NCBI GenBank assembly: GCA_016873395.1
Contig: VGXG01000002.1
Location: forward strand, 41,884 to 105,883
Reading direction: 5' to 3'
From: Nitrospira sp.
GTDB lineage: Bacteria; Nitrospirota; Nitrospiria; Nitrospirales; Nitrospiraceae
Length of the DNA: 64,000 nucleotides
This document shows, piece after piece, positions 38,681 to 47,750 of this stretch; within the stretch, counting starts at the first letter, position 1; each line of letters starts with the position of its first letter. The translations under genes were made by a program, and so were the position numbers. Below the pieces are notes generated by a model, which searched no databases, had not been told where the DNA came from, and was given only the letters and a program-made list of their open reading frames with translations.

Positions 38681-41600
38681 TCACGAGCAGCCGCTGGTCG
38701 CGCCGCAGTTCATGCACTTGAGACAGGTGCCGTTGCGCACCAGCATGAACTCCTTGCAGTTCTGGCAGGGATCCCCTTCGTACCCCTTGAGCCGCGCTAG
38801 CTCGACCGTCGTATAGGTCAACGTCTCCCGCTTGAGCTCCACCTTGTGCGCGACGGTTCCACTGCCGCCGTTGCCGCCCTGGCTGTGTCCGTTTCCTCCA
38901 CTGATTCCGCTCCCCCGCCGCGCCGGGAACAGATCCGTGCTGATCGCCTGAGAGGCCAGCGCCTGCGGATCGGCCGGCTCCCCGCCCACGCACTCCGGGT
39001 CCTGATCGTCCTTTTTGACCGAGTCCATCCGCAGGTCATCGTCCACCACCTGCGCCAGGTCGTGGCGGCCCAAGTACGTGATGGCCAACTCCCGGAAGAT
39101 GTAGTCGATGATCGAGGTGGACATCTTGATGCGATCGTTGAGCTTCACCGGCCCGTTCGGCTCGAACCGCGTAAAGACGAAGGCCTCGACGAATTCTTCC
39201 AGCGGCACGCCGTGCTGGAGCCCCAGCGAGATGGCGATCGCGAAGCAGTTCATCAGGCTCCGGAAGGCCGCCCCCTCCTTGTGCATGTCCAGGAAGATTT
39301 CCCCCAGCGTCCCGTCCGAGTACTCGCCGGTCCGGAGGTATATCTTGTGGCCGCCCACGATCGCCTTCTGCGTGTAGCCGGCGCGCCGCTCCGGCATCCG
39401 CCGCCGCTTGGCCAGGTACCGCACCAGCACCCGCTCCGTGACCCGCTCGGCCATCGCCAGCACGTCCCTGCTCTCGACCACCTCCCCGGAATCGGTGGAG
39501 GCATTGAGGGGCTGGCTGAGCTTCGATCCATCCCGGTAGAGGGCCACCGCCTTGAGCATGGAATGCCAAGCCAGCAGGTAGGAGGCCTTCACGTCCTCGA
39601 GCGTCGCGTCGGCCGGCATGTTGATGGTCTTGCTGATCGCGCCGCTGATGAAGGGCTGGGCCGTCGCCATCATCCGGATGTGGGCTTCCACCGGGATGAA
39701 CCGCTGGCCAGTCCGGCCGCAGCGGTTGGCGCAGTCAAAGACCGGCAGGTGCTCGGTCAGCAGATGCGGCGCGCCTTCGATCGTCATGGTGCCGCAGCAG
39801 TAATCGTTCGCCACGACGATCTGCTCCTGGGCGAAGCCCAGCGCCTTGAGCATGTTGAAGGCGGGATCGTTCAACTGGGCGTCGGTGAACCCCAGTTTCT
39901 CCCGGCAGAAGTCCTCGCCGAGGGTCCACTTGTTGAACGCGAACTGGATCTCGAAGGCCTGGCCCAGCCCCGCCTCCAGCCGGTCCAACGCCGCTCCGTC
40001 GAAGCCCTTGGCCTGCAGCGCCTCGTGGTTGATGAAGGGCGCGCCCTTGAGCGTCCGCCGGCCTGAGCAGTAGGTCACGATGTCCTGGATCTGCGCCTCC
40101 GTGTAGCCGAGCGTCGCCAGGGACGGCGGGATGCTCTGGTTGATGATTTTGAAATAGCCGCCGCCCGCCAGCTTCTTGAATTTGACGAGGGCGAAGTCCG
40201 GCTCGATCCCGGTCGTGTCGCAGTCCATGACCAGGCCGATCGTGCCCGTCGGCGCGATGCAGGTGGTCTGGGCGTTGCGGAACCCGTAGGCCGTGCCCAA
40301 CTCAAGCGCCAGGTCCCAGGCCCGCCTGGCCGCCAACAGGAGGTCCGGCGGGCAGTGCTCCGCCTGAATGCCCACCGGCTTGATGCCCAACCCTTCGTAC
40401 TCGTCCGCCGGCGCATGATAGGCGGCGCGGCGGTGGTTGCGGATGACGCGGAGCATGGGCTCGCGGTTCCGCGCATAGCCCTCGAAGGGTCCCAATTCGG
40501 CCGCCATCTCCGCCGAGGCGGCATAGGACTCCCCGGTCAGGATCGCCGTCAGCGCGCCGCAAATGGCCAGGGCCCTCGGCGAGTCATAGGGGATGCCCAG
40601 CCTCATGAGGACCGTCCCCAGGTTGGCGTAGCCCAGGCCCAGGGTCCGGAAGACGAAACTTTTCTGCGCGATGGCCTTGCTCGGGAAGGAGGCCATCAGG
40701 ACGCTGATCTCCAGCACGATGGTCCAGAGCCGCACCGCGTGGCGGAAGTCCTCCAGGGCGAACCGCCCGTCCTCGTCGTAGAACTCGCCCAGGTTGAGGG
40801 ATGCCAAGTTGCAATTGTGAACGATGAGTCCTTCCACGATGAGCGAATGCGTCACCGGCTCGGAGACATCGTAGACGTCCTCGATTCCCTCCTTGAGGAT
40901 ATCGACGACCCGCGCCCGACGGCCTTCGTTGATATTCCCTTCCCAGGTCTGCTCGGCCACGCTCATCGCCTCCTTCGCCTTGCGCGGCGAAAGCGGGAAG
41001 CCAATGAGATGGCAAAACTTATAGGCCTGGTAGCCGTAGATGCGGAGCTGACCCTGCGCGTTCTTGCGGCTGGCCGGATGGTACCACCCGATGTAGGAAC
41101 GAATGCCGAAGTCCGCGAGCAGGACCTGGACATCCCGCAGCAATTCCCTGGAACTTGAGGCAAGATGGACTGAGAGCAAGGAGGTCTTGCCCGATTCCTC
41201 ACTGCTCACGCAACCGTCGGCGCTGAACAGCGCGCCGATGAACGCCGCCTGTGCCACCTTAGGAGCCGTCAACATCGTAGCCGGTACGCGCTTGTCGATC
41301 GCGGTCGCAGGCTTCATGCCGAGAGCCAGAAGTCGGTCGAACACGGCCTTCGCGGTCGTGCCAATCTGAGTCACACCGTTCGGCTGTTCGTGTAGGTTGA
41401 TCCCCCGCTCCGAGCCAGTCAAATCCCGGTGAAGGCCCCTGAAGTATGTAGACAGCCGTTCGCGCGCGTACACGTCCTCCGGCCCGAACACCAAGTGAGC
41501 ACCAGACTCGTGAGTGAATACACCGTCGCCGACGAGCCATCCAAGAAAGAGCGCCTCGTCACGCCGAGCTTCGTCACAAGCGCTGAAGTCCAGCGGTGCA

Positions 41601-44473
41601 GACTCGCGTTGCATTTCGATGGCATCTTCGTTGATGACCAGCTTTCGGACTTCCTTCCACCCCTGTTCGGTCAAGACTTTGTGGTCGTCGGTGAGGCGCA
41701 ATTCCTGCCCCGTGGAAAGCTTAATGCGGTACACTTGCTTTTGACCCGTCTTTACGACGACGGCAGGGCGGTATGCCAGTTGTCTATGGTCTGCTGCTTC
41801 TGATGCAAGCTCCGTCTTGATAGAGATCGCCTCACCAGCTTGCTGCAGGCGGTAGAGCTCCGCAACGGGGACAAGTCCCTCGCGAGTGGCTACTCGCATG
41901 TCTGCCGCCAGACAGGCGGTATCGTCCAGGAACATGTATTCCGAGCAGGGATTCGAGGCGTTGATCCGGCCGTCTTCCGGGCACGTGTGCCATTCGTTGA
42001 TCGTCGTGTCGTACTGCGTGCCGGGATCGGCGCAGATCCAGGCGGCCCAGGCGATCCGATCCCACAGCTCGCGGGCCTTGACCGTCTTGACGACCTTGCC
42101 GTCCGTCCGGCGTTTCAGCGGCCAGTCCCCGTCCTTCTCCAGGATCTCGAAGAACTCGTTGGGGACCCGCACGCTGTTGTTGGAGTTCTGCCCCGAGACA
42201 GTCTGGTAGGCCTTGCCGTCCCAGTTGGTGTCGTATTCGTGGAAGACGAAGTGGGTGAAGCCCTCCTGGGCGTAGGTGAACATCCGTTGGATATAGGCTT
42301 CCGACACCGAGGCCAGGCGGGCTTCCCGAATCGCCCTCTTGAGGGTCGGGTTTTTCTCCTGATCCGTTTCCACCCTGGTCTGGCCGTCGGCGGCCGACAC
42401 GTGGCAGGCCTTCAGGACCACGTTGAGCCGCTGTGCGCAGACCTTGGAACCGGTCACCATCGCGGCTACCTTCTGCTCCTCGACCACCTTCCACTCGATG
42501 AACTCCTCCACGTCCGGATGGTCCAGGTCCAGGCAGACCATCTTGGCCGCTCGTCTGGTGGTCCCCCCGGACTTGATGGCGCCGGCGGCCCGATCGCCGA
42601 TCTTCAGAAAGGACATCAGGCCGGAGGACTTCCCGCCGCCGGAGAGGGGCTCGTTGTCGCCGCGCAGCTTGGAAAAGTTCGTGCCGGTGCCGGACCCGTA
42701 CTTGAAGAGCCGCGCCTCCCTGGTCCAGAGGTCCATGATCCCCCCCTCGTTGACCAGGTCGTCATCGACCGATTGGATAAAGCAGTTGTGCACGATCACG
42801 TTGTTGGAGAGGTACTGACCGCTCCCGGTCTGAATATCGTAGACCGGCTGGACACCCAAGGCTTCGATCCTGAGGATGACCTCTTCCCGCAGTGCAGGGA
42901 GCCGCTTGCCGGGGAAATGAGAGGAGCAGGCATCCGCAAGCTTTCGCTGCTTGTCTTCGGAAACAAACCCAACCAAGTCTCTGAAGCGAGCGCGTGAGCC
43001 CGCGTACCCGATGGAGACAAAGTAGGGAACCCGCCGGTTTTCTCGATTTTCCACCCCACGCTGGACCCGAGCGTAGATGCCAAGATTCAGCAACAGGGCC
43101 TGGACTCCGAGCGCCAGGGGCTGCGAGACAGTGGTCAGCACCACATCGGCTGTGCGCGAGGAGCGAGAACGCAGCCGCACCGTACCGTCGGCCTGGAACA
43201 GGGCAGCCAGGTAGGCAGCTTGCGCCTGGAGTCCTGCGGTGAGAATCGGCGCCGGTACCGTGATATCCTCGCCTCCACGCAACAGCCCATATTTCTCGAC
43301 AAACGGGCGGAGCCCTTCCCCGTAGAGGCGAATCCGTTTGATGTCCAAGCCTGGTGCCTGCGTCTCCACCGAGCGGACATGGTAGTGCGTCCCTGCAAAG
43401 ACCCGATGTACCCGATCCATGACGAAGTTGAACTCATCCTTGTCAATCGTCATGAATTCGACCGTCGGGCTTCGATTCGTGCTCTGCTCTTCGTCAGTGG
43501 AAGGGGGCCCCGAAGACGCCCCTCCCACACCCACTTGCCCCACGAACCCGTCTCCCTGGAGCCATCCGGCTAGAGCCCCCTCCCATACTTCCCGTTCGTC
43601 CGACGGCTTCGACACAAACGTGCCGGTGGAGAGCTGAAGACGCATGCCCGGCATGAGTTCATCCACGCAACGCCACGTGCCGCGCGTACGTCTTTCGCCC
43701 AAGGCACACACGAGATGGTCGCCCGTGGCTTCGACGCAGGCTCCGTTCTTGAGCAGAATTCGGAAGACCGGCTTTGCTCCGTTCGATTTGACCGCCACCA
43801 CTGTGGTTGTTCCCGCGCCTTTTCCAGTCCCGTCATAGACCTCCAGGCCGATCAATCCTTTCGTCACGATGTCCCCGATCGGCATCGGCCCCTGGGGGGT
43901 AGAGACCAACGCATGATACGGTTGACAGGCATGTGGTTGCGGGTGCTCGAAGGCGTTGGTAGCCTTAACCATCTTATGGGTCTTGGGATCGACGTAGTAG
44001 TGCCCTTGAGAGGGGCCGGAGAGGCCGTAGGCATAGTGGAGCCCGGTGTTGAACCACTGGGGCGAGTTGGGGGCCGCCATCTGGCCGGCCAGCATGTAGC
44101 ACAGCTCGTCGTAGAAGGCCGCGGCATCCTCTTCCTTGTTGAAGTAGCCGTGGCTCTTGCCCCATGCAGTCCAGCAGCCGGCCAACCGGTGGAAGACCTG
44201 GCGCGCGTCGCGCTCGCCGCCCAGTACCGGTTTTCCATCGGGTCCGAGCAGGGGCTTCCCATCCGGCCCGACCTGCGGAACGCCCGCCTTACGGAAATAT
44301 TTCTGAGCCAGGATGTCGACGGCCAGTTGGGTCCATCGTTCCGGGGCGTCGATGTTGTCGAGCTTGAAGACCGTCGAGCCGTCGGGGTTCCTGATTTCAG
44401 AGGAACGCTTCACGAACTTCAGGTCTTCGTAGGGGCTGCGCCCCTTCCGTGTGAAACGACGTTCAATCCTCAC
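38681..44473 (-). CDS. nrdJ: Adenosylcobalamin-dependent (class II) ribonucleotide reductase with two inteins
   Basis: A 1930-codon precursor that should splice to about 1182 residues. It reduces ribonucleotides to deoxyribonucleotides using coenzyme B12. The active-site motif [11 protein letters not shown] contains the radical Cys and the Glu; [18 protein letters not shown] forms the phosphate site; the C-terminal Cys pairs ([20 protein letters not shown]) are the redox/zinc tail of NrdJ. Two inteins interrupt it before HPQPHA|C and FLDDTA|C. Both of those Cys appear to be the redox-active pair (E. coli NrdA Cys225 and Cys462 positions), by alignment of the surrounding sequence. The start is GTG at 44473, with GGAGG upstream. 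Confidence 0.95.
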   Translation of the reverse strand: MRIERRFTRKGRSPYEDLKFVKRSSEIRNPDGSTVFKLDNIDAPERWTQLAVDILAQKYFRKAGVPQVGPDGKPLLGPDGKPVLGGERDARQVFHRLAGCWTAWGKSHGYFNKEEDAAAFYDELCYMLAGQMAAPNSPQWFNTGLHYAYGLSGPSQGHYYVDPKTHKMVKATNAFEHPQPHACQPYHALVSTPQGPMPIGDIVTKGLIGLEVYDGTGKGAGTTTVVAVKSNGAKPVFRILLKNGACVEATGDHLVCALGERRTRGTWRCVDELMPGMRLQLSTGTFVSKPSDEREVWEGALAGWLQGDGFVGQVGVGGASSGPPSTDEEQSTNRSPTVEFMTIDKDEFNFVMDRVHRVFAGTHYHVRSVETQAPGLDIKRIRLYGEGLRPFVEKYGLLRGGEDITVPAPILTAGLQAQAAYLAALFQADGTVRLRSRSSRTADVVLTTVSQPLALGVQALLLNLGIYARVQRGVENRENRRVPYFVSIGYAGSRARFRDLVGFVSEDKQRKLADACSSHFPGKRLPALREEVILRIEALGVQPVYDIQTGSGQYLSNNVIVHNCFIQSVDDDLVNEGGIMDLWTREARLFKYGSGTGTNFSKLRGDNEPLSGGGKSSGLMSFLKIGDRAAGAIKSGGTTRRAAKMVCLDLDHPDVEEFIEWKVVEEQKVAAMVTGSKVCAQRLNVVLKACHVSAADGQTRVETDQEKNPTLKRAIREARLASVSEAYIQRMFTYAQEGFTHFVFHEYDTNWDGKAYQTVSGQNSNNSVRVPNEFFEILEKDGDWPLKRRTDGKVVKTVKARELWDRIAWAAWICADPGTQYDTTINEWHTCPEDGRINASNPCSEYMFLDDTACLAADMRVATREGLVPVAELYRLQQAGEAISIKTELASEAADHRQLAYRPAVVVKTGQKQVYRIKLSTGQELRLTDDHKVLTEQGWKEVRKLVINEDAIEMQRESAPLDFSACDEARRDEALFLGWLVGDGVFTHESGAHLVFGPEDVYARERLSTYFRGLHRDLTGSERGINLHEQPNGVTQIGTTAKAVFDRLLALGMKPATAIDKRVPATMLTAPKVAQAAFIGALFSADGCVSSEESGKTSLLSVHLASSSRELLRDVQVLLADFGIRSYIGWYHPASRKNAQGQLRIYGYQAYKFCHLIGFPLSPRKAKEAMSVAEQTWEGNINEGRRARVVDILKEGIEDVYDVSEPVTHSLIVEGLIVHNCNLASLNLGEFYDEDGRFALEDFRHAVRLWTIVLEISVLMASFPSKAIAQKSFVFRTLGLGYANLGTVLMRLGIPYDSPRALAICGALTAILTGESYAASAEMAAELGPFEGYARNREPMLRVIRNHRRAAYHAPADEYEGLGIKPVGIQAEHCPPDLLLAARRAWDLALELGTAYGFRNAQTTCIAPTGTIGLVMDCDTTGIEPDFALVKFKKLAGGGYFKIINQSIPPSLATLGYTEAQIQDIVTYCSGRRTLKGAPFINHEALQAKGFDGAALDRLEAGLGQAFEIQFAFNKWTLGEDFCREKLGFTDAQLNDPAFNMLKALGFAQEQIVVANDYCCGTMTIEGAPHLLTEHLPVFDCANRCGRTGQRFIPVEAHIRMMATAQPFISGAISKTINMPADATLEDVKASYLLAWHSMLKAVALYRDGSKLSQPLNASTDSGEVVESRDVLAMAERVTERVLVRYLAKRRRMPERRAGYTQKAIVGGHKIYLRTGEYSDGTLGEIFLDMHKEGAAFRSLMNCFAIAISLGLQHGVPLEEFVEAFVFTRFEPNGPVKLNDRIKMSTSIIDYIFRELAITYLGRHDLAQVVDDDLRMDSVKKDDQDPECVGGEPADPQALASQAISTDLFPARRGSGISGGNGHSQGGNGGSGTVAHKVELKRETLTYTTVELARLKGYEGDPCQNCKEFMLVRNGTCLKCMNCGATSGCS
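40814..41914 (-). other. Intein 2 of nrdJ, with homing endonuclease (367 aa)
   Basis: Precursor residues 854-1220. It starts Cys-Leu-Ala-Ala ([13 protein letters not shown]) and ends IVEGLIVHN before extein Cys1221. LDADG-type motifs [12 protein letters not shown] and [11 protein letters not shown] are both present. Removing it joins FLDDTA to [11 protein letters not shown], the normal reductase sequence. The sequence is clearly different from intein 1. Confidence 0.95.
42785..43927 (-). other. Intein 1 of nrdJ, with homing endonuclease (381 aa)
   Basis: Precursor residues 183-563. It begins with Cys in [13 protein letters not shown] (splice block A) and ends SNNVIVHN before extein Cys564, the normal Asn-Cys splice junction. 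Two LAGLIDADG motifs, [10 protein letters not shown] and [11 protein letters not shown], mark an internal homing endonuclease. Joining the flanks gives [16 protein letters not shown], the usual uninterrupted reductase sequence. Confidence 0.95.
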
Positions 44474-44546
44474 AATTCCTCCCTCCTGCTAGTTAACCGA
44501 AAGCTGGTGGCCGGGCCTGTCGGCCCACGCGCGATAAAGACTGAAA

Positions 44547-44584
44547 ACAAAAAGGCGCCGCTCTTTCATAAGTTGCGGCGCCGC
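44547..44584 (-). terminator. Intrinsic terminator in the nrdJ leader
   Basis: On the minus strand the stem GGCGCCGC (44575-44582) pairs with GCGGCGCC (44554-44561), followed by TTTTTGTTTT. It lies after the stop codon of the leader ORF and about 75 bases before the nrdJ start, so it is placed to stop nrdJ transcription unless overridden. Confidence 0.85.
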
Positions 44585-44671
44585 TTATTCTTGAATCAGG
44601 CCTGGGATAACCGGTATGAATTGGAAGCCCGGCTGGCTCTCGGTCAGGTTGTGAGGTTCAGATCGTTTCAT
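44585..44671 (-). CDS. Leader ORF upstream of nrdJ (28 aa)
   Basis: ATG at 44671 is preceded by GAGGGGGG at good spacing. The 28-residue product starts MKRSEPHNLTESQPG and ends IPVIPGLIQE, with the TAA stop abutting the terminator stem. It has no recognisable family. Its position between promoter and terminator suggests that its translation could govern terminator formation. It contains no run of one codon, so which signal is read is not evident. Confidence 0.6.
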   Translation of the reverse strand: MKRSEPHNLTESQPGFQFIPVIPGLIQE

Positions 44672-44741
44672 CTGAATACCCCCCTCATTGCCTCAACTGG
44701 CTAAAAAACCAATAAATTCGGAGAGCCAGTAGCCGGTGGAG

Positions 44742-44757
44742 CCGCAATATATGGCGA
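44742..44757 (-). promoter_or_regulatory. NrdR-like box 2, over the -10 element
   Basis: TCGCCATATATTGCGG matches the 16-base NrdR palindrome (ACACTATATATTGTGT type) at about 11 of 16 positions by hand. It covers TATATT of the promoter and lies 42 bases, four helical turns, from box 1. Confidence 0.5.
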
Positions 44758-44774
44758 ATAAACCCGCTTGTCAA
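44746..44774 (-). promoter_or_regulatory. Sigma70-type promoter of nrdJ
   Basis: On the minus strand TTGACA (44769-44774) and TATATT (44746-44751) are separated by 17 bases, nearly a consensus promoter. The predicted start, near 44739, leaves a leader of about 265 bases before the nrdJ GTG. Confidence 0.88.
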
Positions 44775-44783
44775 TAGAAAAAT

Positions 44784-44799
44784 ACACAATATGTTGTGG
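44784..44799 (-). promoter_or_regulatory. NrdR box 1, upstream of the nrdJ promoter
   Basis: CCACAACATATTGTGT on the minus strand matches about 14 of 16 positions of the NrdR repressor box. It lies ten bases upstream of the -35. NrdR controls ribonucleotide reductase genes in many bacteria, which fits nrdJ. The nrdR gene is outside the window. Confidence 0.75.
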
Positions 44800-44804
44800 C
44801 CACC

Positions 44805-44813
44805 TGTGGACAA
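44805..44813 (-). promoter_or_regulatory. DnaA-box-like site upstream of nrdJ
   Basis: TTGTCCACA on the minus strand differs at one position from the DnaA box TTATCCACA. It lies just upstream of NrdR box 1. A perfect box lies at 44881-44889. Confidence 0.5.
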
Positions 44814-44880
44814 CGGAAAAAGAAGCTGGGGATAGCTTTTTGAGCTTTACAGAGAGGGAAACGGCCCGAGAAGAAGCAGG

Positions 44881-44889
44881 TTATCCACA
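44881..44889 (+). promoter_or_regulatory. Consensus DnaA box
   Basis: TTATCCACA is a perfect DnaA box, in the gap between nrdJ and the DUF4359 gene. DnaA boxes near nrd promoters fit DnaA-linked control of nucleotide supply, known for E. coli nrdAB. A chance match is possible for nine bases. Confidence 0.5.
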
Positions 44890-44906
44890 GCCTGGGGAGG
44901 GAAAAT

Positions 44907-45293
44907 TCAGGGAGTCTGGAAGCTGAAGGGAGATGCGAGCCTTCCCATTTTTTCTTTCAACGCATCCATGCCGTCGACCGGAATGAATCGATTCACGACG
45001 CCCACGACCAGGACTCTTGTTCCCATGACCCTGGTCTCGAACAAGCTAAAGAGTCCATAGTTGTGTCGCAGGGTGTTGGGCCTGATGACCGCCTCCACCA
45101 CCTGCTTGCCTTGCGACTTGAAAAGCTGCCTGATCAGACCCCCCGCCTGCGTTGATCCATCCACCCGCTCGACCGCCTGGGCCATGAGGTCTCCAATGAA
45201 GGCTTGATAGTCGTCGGTCGTGGGGTTCGTGGCGGCCAACCAGACCCCCATGGCCAAGACCAGAACAAGGATGACGAGGACCCGATTGCTCAT
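44907..45293 (-). CDS. DUF4359-like exported/membrane-anchored protein
   Basis: A 128-residue product from ATG at 45293, chosen because MSNRVLVILVLVLAMGVWLAATNP is an immediate signal-anchor with NP at its end. The remainder (TTDDYQAFIGDLMAQAV...NYGLFSLFETRVMG...VGVVNRFIPVD) has the layout of DUF4359 proteins, of unknown function. It is probably extracytoplasmic. Confidence 0.7.
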   Translation of the reverse strand: MSNRVLVILVLVLAMGVWLAATNPTTDDYQAFIGDLMAQAVERVDGSTQAGGLIRQLFKSQGKQVVEAVIRPNTLRHNYGLFSLFETRVMGTRVLVVGVVNRFIPVDGMDALKEKMGRLASPFSFQTP

Positions 45294-45375
45294 CCTGCGA
45301 TCTCTCCAAATGCCGTTTGCCTGAAGATTTTGCACATCATGGTCCGTGAGTGAGCGCTCGTCAAGGGGTCTCGGT

Positions 45376-45404
45376 TTGACAATTCACCGGGCGTCGCCTA
45401 TCTT
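45376..45404 (+). promoter_or_regulatory. Sigma70-type promoter
   Basis: TTGACA (45376-45381) and TATCTT (45399-45404) are separated by 17 bases. It faces the small membrane-protein gene at 45476, whose AAGGGGG ribosome site lies about 60 bases downstream. Confidence 0.75.
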
Positions 45405-45475
45405 TCCACAACCGATCCGGGCAGCAAGAGACCACGTACTTTCACCGTCCAGGGAAAGAGACGAAGGGGGTTCAT

Positions 45476-45769
45476 ATGTATGTCTGGAGCAAAAAGCTCG
45501 CAGTCGGCCTGCTGGCAACCTTTGCGATATTGATGATCTGGTTTCTAGTTAAAGGCCCGGAGGCAGGCACGAGCAGCTTGAAGATTCACACGACCCGCTG
45601 GATCACCTTGAACTATATCGGCCTAGTCATGTGGGTCTTCGTCTGGATGATCGATCAAGCGAGGGTGCGCGGCAAAAATGTCTGGCTCTGGCTCCCACCG
45701 TTCCTCTTCGCCCCCTTGCCGACCCTGATGGCCTTCGTCCTCTTCCTCCAGCGAAGAATGAAAGCCTGA
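45476..45769 (+). CDS. Small membrane protein (97 aa)
   Basis: A 97-residue protein with about three membrane segments: 8-25 (VGLLATFAILMIWFLV), 43-60 (ITLNYIGLVMWVFVWM) and 72-92 (LWLPPFLFAPLPTLMAFVLF), and a basic C-terminus. ATG at 45476 follows AAGGGGG, and a strong promoter lies 70 bases upstream, so it is expressed alone. The family is not recognised. It is convergent with ampG. Confidence 0.72.
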   Translation: MYVWSKKLAVGLLATFAILMIWFLVKGPEAGTSSLKIHTTRWITLNYIGLVMWVFVWMIDQARVRGKNVWLWLPPFLFAPLPTLMAFVLFLQRRMKA

Positions 45770-45785
45770 TTGATCGGTCAGCCGA

Positions 45786-47039
45786 TCACCCCGGCGTCCC
45801 TTGCTTGCCGAGCTCCTCCCGTAGATACCACAGGAGCCAGAGGCCCGGCAGCGCAGCAAGGAAAGTGATGAAAAAGAACGGGACCCAGCCGACCGTTTCC
45901 ACGAGATAGCCGGATGGAGGTCCCACAAAAACCCGTCCCAGCGAAGCCAAGGCGGAGAGCAGGGCGAACTGGGTGGCGGTATAGCGATGGTCGCAGAGAG
46001 ACATCATGAGCGCCACGAAGGCGGCTGTGCCCATGCCCCCGGCCAGGTTTTCGATGGCCACGGCTGAGACCATCAGCGGATAGCTCTTCCCTGTCCAAGC
46101 CAACAGCATAAAGGACAGGTTGGAGAAGGCCTGCAACAGCCCAAAGAAGAGCAGGGATCGAAAAAGTCCCAGCCCGACCATCCAGGCTCCGCCAGCCAGG
46201 GCACCGATGATCGTGGCGACGAGCCCCATCCCCTTGTTCACCACCCCTACTTCACCGGGAGAAAATCCCATGCCTCTGATCAGAAAGGCCGTGGTCAGGG
46301 TGCCGGCAAAGGCATCGCCCAGCTTGTAGAGGACAACAAGCAACAGGAGTCCCGCTGCCGGTTGGCGGGAGAAGAATTCCCGGATGGGGCCCCAGACTGC
46401 CTCGTTCAGGCTCCGAGGGACTGCAACCTGCTCCGTCGGCTCCGGACTGAGCAGGGTCGTTCCTACGCCGATCAGCATCAAACAAGCCATGAGCCCATAG
46501 GTCGTCTGCCACCCGAGGTATTCCGAGAGGATGAGGGCTGCCGCGCCGGACACCAGCATGGCGATCCGGTAGCCGGTCACGGAGACGGCCGCTCCGAATC
46601 CGCGCTCTTTTGGATGCAACACGTCCGTACGGTAGGCATCGAACACGATGTCCTGGGAAGCGGAAACAAAGGCTACAGCGAGGGCCAACAAACCAAGTAC
46701 CCAGAGCATGGCCCCAGTCCCGCCCCCTGGCCCGGTCGCGGCCATGGCGGCAAGGCCCGCCATCAGTCCGATCTGGGTGGCGATCATCCAGCCTCGGCGG
46801 CGCCCCAACCAGGGTGGTACAAAGCGGTCCATGAGGGGCGACCAGATAAACTTCACCGTATAGGGAAGCCCGGCGAGGGTGAAGAACCCGATCGTCCGCA
46901 AGTCCACGCCAGCCACGGTCAACCAGGCCTGGAGGGTACCGGAAGTCAGAGCCAGCGGCAGGCCGGAGGCAAATCCCAAGGGCAGCATGACCCCGATGCG
47001 GCGGCTGCTGAGGCTCTCCAGATAGGACGGCAGCTTCAC
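45786..47039 (-). CDS. ampG: AmpG-like muropeptide permease (MFS)
   Basis: A 417-residue major-facilitator protein with about twelve membrane helices. The start RRIGVMLPLGFASGLPLALTSGTLQAWLTVAGVDLRTIGFF followed by PYTVKFIWSPLMDR is characteristic of AmpG, the inner-membrane importer of anhydro-muropeptides for wall recycling. The length is shorter than long AmpG forms but normal for many. No recycling enzymes are adjacent. The family call is good; the substrate is inferred. Confidence 0.88.
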   Translation of the reverse strand: MKLPSYLESLSSRRIGVMLPLGFASGLPLALTSGTLQAWLTVAGVDLRTIGFFTLAGLPYTVKFIWSPLMDRFVPPWLGRRRGWMIATQIGLMAGLAAMAATGPGGGTGAMLWVLGLLALAVAFVSASQDIVFDAYRTDVLHPKERGFGAAVSVTGYRIAMLVSGAAALILSEYLGWQTTYGLMACLMLIGVGTTLLSPEPTEQVAVPRSLNEAVWGPIREFFSRQPAAGLLLLVVLYKLGDAFAGTLTTAFLIRGMGFSPGEVGVVNKGMGLVATIIGALAGGAWMVGLGLFRSLLFFGLLQAFSNLSFMLLAWTGKSYPLMVSAVAIENLAGGMGTAAFVALMMSLCDHRYTATQFALLSALASLGRVFVGPPSGYLVETVGWVPFFFITFLAALPGLWLLWYLREELGKQGTPG

Positions 47040-47166
47040 CGGGCCTCAGAAAAGAGAACGAACAGGCTAGTGAAACAGACCGGCGTCGGAATCAGTCCAG
47101 GACCCAAGGAGGCAGAGGAAGAGCAAGGCTGGCAGAAGAATCGGCAGATGGAAAGCAGTCTTTGGC

Positions 47167-47574
47167 TCAGCAAGGCTGGCCGTTAAAGACACAGGGCTTG
47201 TAGCGGGTCCGGTCGAAGTCGATGTCTTCCTGGTAGACCTGCTCGTTTCCGTTCACTCCGTCCCGCTCCGGGTCATTCCACATGGTGTGGTTCCACCAGT
47301 AAAAAAGAGGATAGGGTTCCGTGTAATAGACCGGGTTCCCGTAGTGGCTCCTTGCGCTCTCCTCCACCATGCGACCCGTGACATAATCCACCTCGCCGTT
47401 GCCTTTGAGGGAGTAGAGAAACAGGAACATTCGGGCCTCATGGTCGTAGAGCTCATCCACTCGGAGATTTTCATCCGGTTCGACGGGAAGGCTCTCCTTG
47501 GCCCAGGCAACCTGGGGAAGAAGAACGCACCAGACCACGGTAAGCTGCAACCACGCTCCCAGTCCTTTCGTCAT
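47167..47574 (-). CDS. Secreted hypothetical protein
   Basis: A product of about 135 residues from ATG at 47574 (MTKGLGAWLQLTVVWCVLLPQVAWA), a clear signal peptide. The mature part is acidic and rich in aromatic residues (YWWNHTMWNDPERDGVNGNE) and contains two Cys near the C-terminus (YKPCVFNGQPC). The sequence is not from a family I recognise. It is probably periplasmic, 127 bp upstream of ampG on the same strand. Confidence 0.72.
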   Translation of the reverse strand: MTKGLGAWLQLTVVWCVLLPQVAWAKESLPVEPDENLRVDELYDHEARMFLFLYSLKGNGEVDYVTGRMVEESARSHYGNPVYYTEPYPLFYWWNHTMWNDPERDGVNGNEQVYQEDIDFDRTRYKPCVFNGQPC

Positions 47575-47713
47575 TGCGCCCCCCAAGACAACCAGAGAGC
47601 CCCCGGCCAGGCAGGCGAGGAAATCTTAATTGACACGGCACGACCTGTCAACTCACCTCCTCTCCTCTCTTATAAACAAACGGCGAGGGAAAACTGCGGC
47701 GGCTCGCGTACAC

Positions 47714-47742
47714 TTGCTGCCATTCCTCGCCTCTCCTATAAT
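47714..47742 (+). promoter_or_regulatory. Promoter placing the start next to the mtaB ATG
   Basis: TTGCTG (47714-47719) and TATAAT (47737-47742) are separated by 17 bases. The expected start is about 47749, only one or two bases before the ATG at 47751, and no ribosome site precedes it. It would give a leaderless mRNA. Confidence 0.55.
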
Positions 47743-47750
47743 AACGCCCC

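Noticed and set aside
38846..40066. Plus-strand frame of 406 codons opposite nrdJ
   Set aside because: Complementary-strand shadow of a highly conserved gene, with His/Val/Arg-rich composition and no ribosome site.
44474..44760. Cobalamin riboswitch in the nrdJ leader
   Set aside because: Expected for a B12-dependent enzyme, but no B12 box or typical junction was recognised. A covariance search would be decisive.
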